The notes: generated from the letters alone by a model not told the origin. A DNA stretch of 17,524 bases from CBFHWY01 sp965659675 (GCA_965659675.1 CBFHWY010000060.1:1-17524); one strand, 5' to 3'. Positions 7,840-15,308 are shown, counted from the first letter of the stretch. Translations and numbers: made by a program.

Positions 7840-7847
7840 TATCTTTC
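7840..7847 (+). promoter_or_regulatory. Candidate -7 box TATCTTTC, 4 bases before the GTG of the DUF2279 gene
   Basis: A 7/8 match to TAnnTTTG followed by CACC and GTG. The spacing equals that of the better boxes before the TlpA-like and Smr genes. No -33 TTG is seen. Co-transcription from the TonB receptor gene is the alternative. Confidence 0.3.
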
Positions 7848-7851
7848 CACC

Positions 7852-8772
7852 GTGAAAAAACTACTCCTCAGTTTAATCATATTTTCATGCCTATCCGCGG
7901 GTGCTCAGAACCTGCTCCTCGACTCTGATACCTTTAACTACAATCGCACAAGAGCCATCATACTTGGAGAATCAGCAGCTATTACCGGAAGCATGATAGG
8001 GCTTTATCAACTCTGGTATAAGGACTACCCAAGACGCGAATTCCACAGTTTTGATGATAGCAGAGAATGGTTACAAATGGATAAAGTGGGTCACAGTATG
8101 TCGGCCTATGCCCTGGGCTACACCAATTATAAATTACTCAGATGGGCTGGGATCAAAGAGCGACCTTCCAACTGGCTTGGTGGTTCGGTCGGGCTCTTAT
8201 TCTTGAGTTTGGTTGAAGTGCAGGACGCCTACTCGGCCCAATGGGGCTTTTCCTGGAGTGATATGGCTGCAAATGTGAGTGGTTATCTCTTTTTCACCCT
8301 TCAACAAGAGCTATGGAAAGAGCAGCGTATTATGATGAAGTACTCCTTTAGTCATAGTGAGTTTCAACAGTACCGACCCGAGCTTCTTGGAAATCGAAAT
8401 TTTAATGCATTTCTGAAGGATTACAATGGTCAGACCTACTGGGCAAGTTTGAATATCTCTTCATTTCTGAATAATGAAAATGGCTTCCCAAAATGGTTAA
8501 ACCTGGCATTGGGTTACAGTGCAAACGGCATGACCGGAGGAAGCTATAATCCTGTATTTCTTAGAGAAGACGGCAGTGCAGCGCCCCAATTTGAGCGGCG
8601 TCGACAATTTTTAATATCACCAGATATTGACTTAAGAAAGATCCCTGTAAAGAAGCAATGGATGAAGGATGTACTCTATGTATTGAACTTTTTGAAGTTT
8701 CCTGCTCCAGCTATAGAATTAAATACTGGTAAGGGTTCATCGAACTTTAAAGCCTATTGGCTGTATTTCTGA
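7852..8772 (+). CDS. DUF2279 (YfiM-like) exported protein
   Basis: A 306-residue protein starting at GTG, because no ATG gives the signal peptide MKKLLLSLIIFSCLSAGAQ. The DUF2279 family, called predicted periplasmic or YfiM-like, is recognised by DKVGHSMSAYALGY at 77-90 and the acidic, tryptophan-rich EVQDAYSAQWGFSWSDMAANVSG at 122-144. Two apolar helices at about 35-52 and 108-122 lie near these motifs, so membrane association is likely. The C-terminal half (from about residue 190, with ISSFLNN, LALGYSANGM and an FKAYWLYF end) looks like beta-strands and may be an outer-membrane element. The biochemical function of the family is not known to me. It lies between the TonB receptor (76-base gap) and the Smr gene (14-base gap) on the same strand. 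A weak promoter box directly precedes its start. Confidence 0.8.
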   Translation: MKKLLLSLIIFSCLSAGAQNLLLDSDTFNYNRTRAIILGESAAITGSMIGLYQLWYKDYPRREFHSFDDSREWLQMDKVGHSMSAYALGYTNYKLLRWAGIKERPSNWLGGSVGLLFLSLVEVQDAYSAQWGFSWSDMAANVSGYLFFTLQQELWKEQRIMMKYSFSHSEFQQYRPELLGNRNFNAFLKDYNGQTYWASLNISSFLNNENGFPKWLNLALGYSANGMTGGSYNPVFLREDGSAAPQFERRRQFLISPDIDLRKIPVKKQWMKDVLYVLNFLKFPAPAIELNTGKGSSNFKAYWLYF

Positions 8773-8774
8773 TC

Positions 8775-8782
8775 TAACTTTG
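8775..8782 (+). promoter_or_regulatory. -7 box TAACTTTG, 4 bases before the ATG of the Smr gene
   Basis: A perfect TAnnTTTG match inside the 14-base gap between the DUF2279 stop codon and the Smr ATG, followed by ATTT and ATG. A TTG at 8757-8759 lies 15 bases upstream, closer than usual for -33. Its position predicts a leaderless mRNA. Confidence 0.5.
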
Positions 8783-8786
8783 ATTT

Positions 8787-9323
8787 ATGTCCTTCCAAAA
8801 AGGAGACCGGGTAAAAGCTATTGATGATGTGCTTGAGGGGAAGATCACTCAGGTCATTGGCGGTGGCTTGATCAAAGTAGATTGTGATGGCTTTGAATAT
8901 ACCTTCATGTCACATGAAGTGGTCAAAGTTTTGGAAGAGGATGAGATCGAGATACAGGATCAGCTTTCGAGAATGAAACTGAAGGCGAAAGACCTCACAT
9001 TCAAACGTCCCGAAAAGAAGGTATCAAAAGTTCAACGCAACGAGCGTGGGGTCATGGAAGTTGACCTTCATCTTCATGAGATCGTTGAGAATGAATCGGG
9101 AATTCACCATGGTGAAAAACTTCGAATTCAACTGGATCACTGTCGAAAGGCTATTGACAAAGCAAGGAGCAATAACGAAAAGCGCCTGGTCATCATTCAT
9201 GGCGTAGGAGAAGGAAAGCTGCGTGCTGAGGTGAGGGAATTATTGGATCACCTACCCGGGGTCCAATATCACGATGCTTCTTACAAGCTTTACGGCTATG
9301 GCGCGACGGAGGTGGAGTTTTAG
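8787..9323 (+). CDS. Smr-domain protein with N-terminal KOW/SH3-like segment
   Basis: A 178-residue cytoplasmic protein. Residues about 1-48 (FQKGDRVKAIDDVLEGKITQVIGGGLIKVDCDG, described from its start) look like a small SH3/KOW barrel, as found in Bacteroidota Smr proteins and at the C-terminus of MutS2. A charged linker follows to about residue 85. The Smr domain covers about 90-178, with the signatures EVDLHLHE at 91-98, IHGVGEGKLRAEV at 137-149 and GYGATEV at 170-176. Smr domains bind or nick branched DNA, or cleave RNA; the DLHLHE and HG.G motifs that carry that activity are intact. There is no MutS ATPase part, so this is a stand-alone Smr protein and not a MutS2. The stop codon lies only 5 bases before the 14-bp tandem repeat array, and the next gene is convergent. 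Confidence 0.88.
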   Translation: MSFQKGDRVKAIDDVLEGKITQVIGGGLIKVDCDGFEYTFMSHEVVKVLEEDEIEIQDQLSRMKLKAKDLTFKRPEKKVSKVQRNERGVMEVDLHLHEIVENESGIHHGEKLRIQLDHCRKAIDKARSNNEKRLVIIHGVGEGKLRAEVRELLDHLPGVQYHDASYKLYGYGATEVEF

Positions 9324-9328
9324 GGTTT

Positions 9329-9426
9329 GGAGTGCAGAGGACGGAGTGCAGAGGACGGAGTGCAGAGGACGGAGTGCAGAGGACGGAGTGCAGAGGACGG
9401 AGTGCAGAGGGCGGAGAGCAGAGGAC
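9329..9426 (+). repeat. Tandem array of seven 14-bp units (GGAGTGCAGAGGAC)
   Basis: Five identical copies are followed by one with a single change (AC to GC) and one with GGAGAGCAGAGGAC. Each unit is two similar 7-bp halves, CGGAGTG and CAGAGGA in shifted phase. The array fills the gap after the Smr stop codon and before the convergent S23 gene. The near identity of copies points to recent expansion or slippage. Confidence 0.95.
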
Positions 9427-9451
9427 AGGGAAAAGCTTTTGGCAAAAATGG

Positions 9452-9490
9452 AATGAGGTTCGCCTGGATAAAATGAGGTTCGCCTGGATA
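9452..9490 (+). repeat. 20-bp-period direct duplication
   Basis: AATGAGGTTCGCCTGGATA occurs at 9452-9470 and again at 9472-9490, identical over 19 bases with one base between. It lies just downstream of the S23 stop codon on the gene's own strand. It could be a slippage product or a remnant of an insertion event. Confidence 0.9.
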
Positions 9491-9499
9491 ATTATCTTC

Positions 9500-9868
9500 C
9501 TACAATCTCTTTTTAAGGCTTTTTATCAAGGCACTTAGCATTCGAGTAATGATCAAAGTTCTCTCGATAAATCCATCTATTTCACTTCGATTTATTACCC
9601 CGATATTCTTGGCTAGAATCAAAACAGACCTAAATTCAGCACATGAGCCACGTGAAATATAAAGGAATCTGATATACTCTTTTGTTCCACCTCTATCATG
9701 GCCTTCTGCAATATTGTTCGAGATTGACACAGCTGCTCTAAGTAGCTGATTAACCAATGGATCATTGAACTTTCCCTTGAATACCTCATACAAATCCTTT
9801 GCGAGTTCTATGGAACGATTCCAGACCTCTAAATCTTCAAAGGTCTTTATTTGTTTACTATTCATCAT
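9500..9868 (-). CDS. Four-helix-bundle protein of the S23/23S rRNA intervening-sequence (IVP) family
   Basis: A 122-residue helical protein. TFEDLEVWNRSIELAKDLYEVF at about 9-30 (start of helix 1) and the hallmark SISNNIAEGHDRGGTKEYIRFLYISRGS at 48-75 (described by its ends) place it in the S23/IVP four-helix-bundle family. Members were first found inside intervening sequences of 23S rRNA genes; relatives also serve as accessory (Avd) proteins of diversity-generating retroelements. No reverse transcriptase or rRNA is near, so neither role can be claimed. ATG at 9866-9868 or 9863-9865 could be the start. It stands alone on the minus strand between the Smr gene and rnpB, and is bracketed by 7-bp-period arrays on both sides. 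This suggests a small mobile or accessory cassette. The family call is firm and the function unknown. Confidence 0.9.
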   Translation of the reverse strand: MMNSKQIKTFEDLEVWNRSIELAKDLYEVFKGKFNDPLVNQLLRAAVSISNNIAEGHDRGGTKEYIRFLYISRGSCAEFRSVLILAKNIGVINRSEIDGFIERTLIITRMLSALIKSLKKRL

Positions 9869-9936
9869 GGCTTAAAACTCTTATAAACAGCATTTTCAAA
9901 CTAACATTTGCGGAATAAAATAATTCATCCGACTAA

Positions 9937-10027
9937 CCTCTCACCTCCAACCCCTGACCTCAGACCTCCAACCCCTGACCTCAGACCTCCGACCCCTGAC
10001 CTCCGACCTCCGACCCCTATCCCCCAT
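9937..10027 (+). repeat. Array of 7-bp units (CCTCCGA/CCCCTGA) upstream of rnpB
   Basis: Thirteen consecutive heptamers can be laid out, including CCTCCAA, CCCCTGA, CCTCAGA, CCTCCGA and CCCCTAT, with a 21-bp higher-order repeat over 9944-9985. The reverse complement has the form CGGAGGT CAGGGGT and matches the 14-bp unit on the other side of the S23 gene at 10 of 14 positions. The array ends 5 bases before the rnpB -7 box. Confidence 0.9.
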
Positions 10028-10032
10028 TTCCT

Positions 10033-10040
10033 TACCTTTG
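10033..10040 (+). promoter_or_regulatory. -7 box TACCTTTG of rnpB
   Basis: A perfect TAnnTTTG match, 4 bases before the predicted 5' end of RNase P RNA at 10045. The -33 region falls in the heptamer array and has no TTG. Because the RNA 5' end is fixed independently by its P1 helix, this calibrates the box-to-start spacing in this genome. Confidence 0.65.
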
Positions 10041-10044
10041 CCTC

Positions 10045-10405
10045 GCATTAAGCGCCTTGTCGCTCTTTGAATTAAGGGAGGAAAGTCCGGACACCGCAGA
10101 GTATCCTGCCGTGGGAAACCGCGGGTGCCAAATGAGGAATCATTGGGTACCAGATAGTGCCACAGAAAACAGACCGCCTCGAGTATTCGGGGTAAGGGTG
10201 AAAAGGTGGTGTAAGAGACCACCAGTATTGGAAGTGATTTCAATAGCTAGGTAAACCTCAGGAGGTGAAAGTCCAAATAAACCGAAGTTTGAGATCTGCT
10301 CGATTGATTTCGGAGGGTAGGGCGTGCAGATAAATGACAAGGATTAGCCACTTTGGCGCTATGTGCTTCAGTGGTTAAGACAGAATCCGGCTTACAGTTT
10401 GATGT
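10045..10405 (+). ncRNA. rnpB: RNase P RNA, bacterial class A
   Basis: The catalytic RNA of RNase P, which removes the 5' leader from tRNA precursors. The universal core elements are in order: GAGGAAAGTCCGGAC at about 10078-10092 (5' strand of P4), GTGCCACAGAAA near 10158, GGGTGAAA then GGTGTAAGAGACCACCA near 10195-10223, GGTAAACC near 10252, and CAGAATCCGGCTTAC at 10381-10395 (3' strand of P4). The ends are set by the P1 helix: GCATTAAG (10045-10052) pairs with TTTGATGT (10398-10405), allowing G-U pairs. The length of about 361 is normal for the type. The gene has its own promoter box and a strong terminator, and it is convergent with the T9SS cargo gene. Open reading frames inside it are spurious. 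Confidence 0.96.
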
Positions 10406-10410
10406 AAAAT

Positions 10411-10455
10411 ATCCCCCGATCGTTCGTTAACGCGAGCATCGGGGGATTCTTTTTT
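10411..10455 (+). terminator. Rho-independent terminator of rnpB
   Basis: ATCCCCCGAT (10411-10420) pairs perfectly with ATCGGGGGAT (10438-10447). After one bulged C the stem continues with GTTCG (10422-10426) pairing to CGAGC (10433-10437) around the loop TTAACG. A T-rich tract, TCTTTTTT, follows. Its end overlaps the stop codon (10454-10456) of the convergent gene. On the other strand the stem is followed by ATTTTA, so it may act weakly in both directions. Confidence 0.92.
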
Positions 10456-13400
10456 ATTCCTTGATCAATTTGTATTTGAGCATTTGGCCTTCCCCAGATA
10501 ATTCAATGAAATAGATCCCAGAGGCCAGATCGGAAAGATCCAGATTCGTTTCCAGTTCATTGATAGATCTGCTTAAAAGAAGCTTAGCGTTGACATCTAA
10601 AATTCTGAGCTCATTCAATGCTACTCCCTCTGCAGGAAGCTGGATATGAAGCTCATTGCCTGTTGGGTTCGGATAGATCTTGATCCTGGCGAAAGAGCCT
10701 TCATCAATTCCACTACATACTTCCACGTTCACTTCGATGCTATCCACGTCTTCACAACCATTGTTATTGGTCACCGTTACCACATAAGTTCCAGCGGAAT
10801 TTACTGACCTTTCACGATTGATAGTACCATTATCCCAGCGATAGGTTGTAAAGCCAATTCCAGCATTTAAAGTAAGGCTGCTCCCTTCACAAATGGTCGT
10901 ATCTGATCCCAGGTCGGTATCTGGAGCCGCATCAATACGCACTGAACCTTGCGAAGAACCGGTACAGCCATTGGCATCGGTAAATTCATAATCCACCTGA
11001 TTAAAGCCAACATTTGCTTGAGAAGGATCTAGTTGATTATTATTTATTCCGTTTCCAGAATAAGTCCCTCCCGCAGGTGTTCCCTGTGTGAGTGAAACAG
11101 GATCCTCATTCTCACAGATCGATGGGATAATACCCAGCACCACAACTGGTACCGTATCTACCTGAATTTGCCCCTGTGCTGTATCAATACAGCCATTGGG
11201 AGCAGTATAGATATAGGTCACGGCATAGTTACCGGATCCAGCTGAAGCCGGGTTAAAGCTTGCTCCTGATATTCCAGTACCTATGTATTGATCTGTTCCA
11301 CCAGCAGGTGTTCCACTTCCCTGCGATAATGTTATTGTCTGGTCGTTAGCACAAACTGATGGAATGGCTGCTAAGCTCGCCGTTGGTTTGGGAAGTACCG
11401 TCATTTGTGAGAAAGCAGTATCTGAACAGCCCACACCACTTGAATAGACATAACCTATGGAGTGCGATCCAGCTCCTGCAGATGCTGGAGAGAACAGCGA
11501 GTCACCCAAAGTTCCTGGTCCTATATAAAACCCAAAACCTCCGCTTGGTGTTCCTCCACCCTGACTAAGTTTAAATGGCGCCAGGCTTTCACAATAATCT
11601 GGGAATATTGAATTGTTTGCCTGTGGCCTGGGGAAGCTGTTGATGTTGATCGTATCAGTGGCAACACAATTGAAATTATTTGTGACCTCAACCCAATACT
11701 GTCCTGTAGTATTCGCTGTTAGGTTAGCATTGGTGGTATTATCCTGCCATCTGTATGTAGAATTTGAATTTGTTGCATCCAGGGTGATGCTAAAGCTCTG
11801 TCCCTGACAAAAGCCGGTATCTACCCCCAGATTTACTGTGGGCGCGGGGTTCACTGTAGCGATCACAGCTTTTCTTTCGCTATGGCAACCTTCAACGGTG
11901 ATCACCCAATCATAGAAGAAATAGTAATAACCACTTCCTCCCAACGAGTTGTTAGTTTCGTGAATTCTCACATTATTTCCCGCATCAGTATATGGATATA
12001 CTGCGCTGGAGCTATTTCTGAACATTCCACCAGTACTCGTCCCTGTGGCTGTGAGTTCATAATCCGTACCCGGACTGATCGTAAATCCAACATAAATTCT
12101 TTTTCGTCCGGCAGAAGAAACGCTCGTTGTTCGCGTAGAAACTGTGGTTCCACTGCTGTTGACGAGGTTAACAACGACCGACCCATTGGAATTTGGATAA
12201 ACCGTGACCGAATCTAAAGTGATCGTATTATTGACATCAAATACTAGTCCCTGACCCATTGAGGTATAGTTACCACCGCCACCAATGGCGCTATCTGAGG
12301 CTCCAACTGAACCCATCGTCATGTCGTAAGCTTCAACATAAAAGGTATCCGTTTGACTCAGAGCAGGCAATTGGAAAGTATCATTGCTAGCCTGAAGGGT
12401 ACCTCCTGTTTCCTCGTTGTACCACTCCACAAAACTCAAGTTGGTTTGAGCGATCAATTGCCCACTATCACCCGCACAAAGCGTAAGATTGGAAGTAGTG
12501 GGTTGAGCAGGTAAGGCATTCACCACTACACTTGCGGTCTCTATTGTGTCATTAAAATTCACTGTGTCTCCGCTTAAGGCAGAGTAAACCTCAAAATCGA
12601 AAGTTCCGCCAGCACTAGTGTTGAATGAGCTAAATGTCACCGTATCCCTACTTCCACTATTCAAGGTTCCCGAATAGGTCAGGTTAATAGTTTGACTAAG
12701 CCCTCCACTGATCACCAGATTCACCGGAATCGAACTTTGATTTTGTGTGCCAGTGTTCTCAATGATGGCTCTCAGTGTTTGAGCCGTTTGTCCACACGAA
12801 CTGACATCCCCTGTAAGCACTTCAATTACAGCTATATCTTTTGCAGGCGGTGTGTATTCATCTGCCCCGATATCTGGTGCTGTGGTACTTCTTGTTTGGC
12901 CTTCAAAGTCGGTTGTCACACCCGTGATCGGAGTACCCTCATTATTTAACCCAACACTGTACGACTTCAGGTTAAATGGAGAGACGTAGTTTGGATCCAC
13001 ATTCACCCCATTCGCTTCCATACCTGAGAAAGCTCTTAGCGCAGTGAGTGTTGAACGAAAACCCGACCAATAAGCCAGATTTGTACCATTGGTGTAGAGA
13101 TTGTTGTGATCTGTGGTATCTATTCCCGTTGTACTTGCTGCATACATCGCATAACCCTGTCCATAATTCACCAAACTATTGTTGTATACATCTACCGAAT
13201 GAGTTGATGTGGAATAGTTCAGGTACATCGCTTCGGACCCAGTACCTCCCGATTGCAGCACCGCAGTATTGTATACAATTTGATTGTTTTCTCCCCGATA
13301 TGCATAGATACCTGTGGGAGAGCCCGTAATATTAGCACTGGCCAACGAAACCAGATTATTATGCACAGAAACTGGATCAGTAGTAGAGCCATCGCAGAAA

Positions 13401-15199
13401 TAAATACGAATCCCAATAGGTGAGGATGTACCATTCAACACTACATTATTATCGACAACCTCAGAGCTATCCGCATAGTTGATATTAATTCCATTTGGAC
13501 TTGTATAATTCCCGATGTCTTCAACATAATTCTCAGAAACTTCAACATTAGAAGTGTAGTAGGTATACACACCTCGATAATAGAAGTCCTCAATATCATT
13601 CCCCGTTATCACTAAACCATCCTGAAAATCGGCGGTACTGACTCCATAAAAGTACATGCCATATGAACCACCTTCGATCAGGTTGTCTTTAATCGTGATA
13701 TCTGAACTTTTGTTGGCCGTCCCAGAAAAGTCATAGATCACCGCGCTATTGGTACTGGTGGATGAGACGGCTGGAGCCTTAATATGACAGTTCTGAATCG
13801 TAATATCACTGTTTTCCCCGCTAAAGCTGATCACTCTTGCTGAAGATGAGTTAGTGCTCTCAATAAATATATCATCAAATACAATATGAGACGCACCATC
13901 AAATTCCAACACATATAAGTTGGTTGAAGGAGTAAAATACAATTCCGGTTGAGCAACATTTCCCGCTGCGCTTTTGAAAGTAACCGTATTTGTGGCACTT
14001 GCACCATTTATTGACCCAATACTGATCTGCTCATTATAAGCTGCATAGCGCACATCAAAATTCACTGCCGCACAAACCCCTCTTGATTCAAGGTCATTCA
14101 CCGCTGCAGTAAAGGTGGTATAATCAGGAGATGTTCCTCCAATGGTATAGGTTCCAGTCATTCCAGTTTGCAGTCCATTCTCGGAGAGGGTATCATTCAA
14201 ATTCTTTTGATCGCTGCTTCCATTGGGGTCTGTACTGTAAATAACCAGATCATAATTATTACCACTTTGGAAGTTAAAACTACCGAGGTTAACGTGGGCA
14301 GTATCTCCAGATAATAAAGTACCAGACCATGAAGCTGCGGTTTGATTTGCTGGGGTACCGCCATTCGTAGCCACGTTCCAGGAAACATTGGCGGAAGTAA
14401 GGGTGTCCAACCCATAGTTCTTCAATACGGCGATGACATCAGAATTCCCCGTGCATACACTTCCAACAATTGCAGAGATACCCGCATCCCTGTTTGCAGG
14501 TGGAGAAAATTCATATACCTGTCCAGTTGCAGGTAGAGATGAAAGGGTGGTGGTTTCGGTGCTAGAAGAGGCATTTGGGTTAGAGCCTGTTCCATCCAGA
14601 GAAAGGAAGTTATTGGTCCCTGTGCTCGCTCCAGCTAAACCAATTGAGGCACTGGGGCTATTCGGACTAGACGCCTCTTGTCGGTATCTGAATTCAATGG
14701 TATTTGAAGTTTCATATAGCTTTACCTGAAAAGAGATCACAGCATTGGAAGCACTGTAATTCCACTCCCAGCGTTGCCATTCGTAAGTAAACACTCTATT
14801 TGGGCTTGTCCCACTTGTGGTATAGCTTGCTTTTGATGGGCCTCCGGTTGAAGCTCTTCCATCGAGATCGTCCCAAAGAGGAGCAAGCAGGGGACGTATT
14901 GATGTCGCGCTTTGATCCAGGTCGTTGGTCAGTGAAGTAGATGTAGTAGCAGTATCAAAACTCAACCATCCATTTGAACAGGCAATAACGTGGGTGTAGC
15001 TTGTTCCATCGTAGTCGAAGCTAAATCCTAATGAGATCACATTACCCAACTCGTCATCATCCTCAACTAAATTATCATCTGTACCACCAACAATGGTGTC
15101 GAAACTGGCTGTAAATGCTCTAAAGGAATAATTCCCTACCTGGCCGAAAAGGCTCGAGGTCAGTAGGATCACAATGATGGTGAATAGTGCTTTTCTCAT
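10454..15199 (-). CDS. Large multidomain T9SS cargo protein: beta-helix, Ig-like modules and type A sorting domain
   Basis: A 1581-residue secreted protein. The signal peptide is at 1-20 (MRKALFTIIVILLTSSLFGQ). Residues about 50-232 form a nidogen-like beta-rich domain (VIACSNGWLSFD, LLAPLWDDLDG, IEFRYRQ). A CARDB-like domain follows at about 236-340. Residues about 350-700 form a right-handed parallel beta-helix (IVFDDIFIEST, ITIKDNLIEGG, VEVSENYVEDI, VSVHNNLVSL), and a second CARDB-like domain lies at 786-893. Ig/PKD-like modules run from 895 to 1492, including three related repeats of about 75-80 residues (1190-1268, 1270-1347, 1351-1423). Residues 1505-1581 are a T9SS type A sorting domain (IKIYPNPTGNELHI, DLASGIYFIEL, KLIKE). 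It should be exported by T9SS and cleaved or anchored at the surface. Adhesion or glycan binding is inference; no catalytic residues were recognised. Confidence 0.92.
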   Translation of the reverse strand: MRKALFTIIVILLTSSLFGQVGNYSFRAFTASFDTIVGGTDDNLVEDDDELGNVISLGFSFDYDGTSYTHVIACSNGWLSFDTATTSTSLTNDLDQSATSIRPLLAPLWDDLDGRASTGGPSKASYTTSGTSPNRVFTYEWQRWEWNYSASNAVISFQVKLYETSNTIEFRYRQEASSPNSPSASIGLAGASTGTNNFLSLDGTGSNPNASSSTETTTLSSLPATGQVYEFSPPANRDAGISAIVGSVCTGNSDVIAVLKNYGLDTLTSANVSWNVATNGGTPANQTAASWSGTLLSGDTAHVNLGSFNFQSGNNYDLVIYSTDPNGSSDQKNLNDTLSENGLQTGMTGTYTIGGTSPDYTTFTAAVNDLESRGVCAAVNFDVRYAAYNEQISIGSINGASATNTVTFKSAAGNVAQPELYFTPSTNLYVLEFDGASHIVFDDIFIESTNSSSARVISFSGENSDITIQNCHIKAPAVSSTSTNSAVIYDFSGTANKSSDITIKDNLIEGGSYGMYFYGVSTADFQDGLVITGNDIEDFYYRGVYTYYTSNVEVSENYVEDIGNYTSPNGININYADSSEVVDNNVVLNGTSSPIGIRIYFCDGSTTDPVSVHNNLVSLASANITGSPTGIYAYRGENNQIVYNTAVLQSGGTGSEAMYLNYSTSTHSVDVYNNSLVNYGQGYAMYAASTTGIDTTDHNNLYTNGTNLAYWSGFRSTLTALRAFSGMEANGVNVDPNYVSPFNLKSYSVGLNNEGTPITGVTTDFEGQTRSTTAPDIGADEYTPPAKDIAVIEVLTGDVSSCGQTAQTLRAIIENTGTQNQSSIPVNLVISGGLSQTINLTYSGTLNSGSRDTVTFSSFNTSAGGTFDFEVYSALSGDTVNFNDTIETASVVVNALPAQPTTSNLTLCAGDSGQLIAQTNLSFVEWYNEETGGTLQASNDTFQLPALSQTDTFYVEAYDMTMGSVGASDSAIGGGGNYTSMGQGLVFDVNNTITLDSVTVYPNSNGSVVVNLVNSSGTTVSTRTTSVSSAGRKRIYVGFTISPGTDYELTATGTSTGGMFRNSSSAVYPYTDAGNNVRIHETNNSLGGSGYYYFFYDWVITVEGCHSERKAVIATVNPAPTVNLGVDTGFCQGQSFSITLDATNSNSTYRWQDNTTNANLTANTTGQYWVEVTNNFNCVATDTININSFPRPQANNSIFPDYCESLAPFKLSQGGGTPSGGFGFYIGPGTLGDSLFSPASAGAGSHSIGYVYSSGVGCSDTAFSQMTVLPKPTASLAAIPSVCANDQTITLSQGSGTPAGGTDQYIGTGISGASFNPASAGSGNYAVTYIYTAPNGCIDTAQGQIQVDTVPVVVLGIIPSICENEDPVSLTQGTPAGGTYSGNGINNNQLDPSQANVGFNQVDYEFTDANGCTGSSQGSVRIDAAPDTDLGSDTTICEGSSLTLNAGIGFTTYRWDNGTINRERSVNSAGTYVVTVTNNNGCEDVDSIEVNVEVCSGIDEGSFARIKIYPNPTGNELHIQLPAEGVALNELRILDVNAKLLLSRSINELETNLDLSDLASGIYFIELSGEGQMLKYKLIKE

Positions 15200-15224
15200 G
15201 GCTTTAATTTGGTTTATGAAAGCT

Positions 15225-15232
15225 TAAAGGTA
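15225..15232 (-). promoter_or_regulatory. Candidate -7 box TACCTTTA upstream of the T9SS cargo gene
   Basis: A 7/8 match to TAnnTTTG on the minus strand, 25 bases before the ATG and downstream of the M49 gene's terminator, where a promoter is needed. The predicted leader is about 21 bases. No TTG is seen at the proper -33 distance. Confidence 0.4.
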
Positions 15233-15244
15233 CGAAAAGCCAAA

Positions 15245-15284
15245 AGAAAAACTCCCCTCCTCTCAAAACAAGAAAGAAGGGGAG
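15245..15284 (-). terminator. Rho-independent terminator of the M49 peptidase gene
   Basis: On the minus strand CTCCCCTTCT (15275-15284) pairs with AGGAGGGGAG (15252-15261) in a 10-bp stem with one T-G wobble and a 13-base loop, followed by TTTTT (15247-15251). It separates the peptidase gene from the T9SS cargo gene on the same strand, so these are independent transcripts. Confidence 0.88.
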
Positions 15285-15308
15285 AAAAAATAAAGTCTTA
15301 GATGGAAC

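Noticed and set aside
9274..9538. Short open frames over the 14-bp array with repetitive peptides (RGRSAEDG-like)
   Set aside because: They arise because a 14-bp repeat without stops stays open in several frames. The composition is purely that of the repeat, and no start signal supports translation.
9500..9868. Diversity-generating retroelement accessory protein (Avd)
   Set aside because: The fold family fits, but the window has no reverse transcriptase and no template/variable repeat pair, so only the S23-family call is supported.
9329..10027. CRISPR array
   Set aside because: Units are 7 or 14 bp with no unique spacers, and no cas genes are present. These are direct tandem repeats.
10057..10340. 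Open frames on both strands within 10057-10340
   Set aside because: They lie within RNase P RNA, whose conserved core explains the sequence.
11882..12217. Antisense open frames inside the T9SS cargo gene (for example 11882-12217 plus, 14433-14729 plus)
   Set aside because: They lie opposite a continuous 1581-codon gene with recognisable domains and show no protein-family features.
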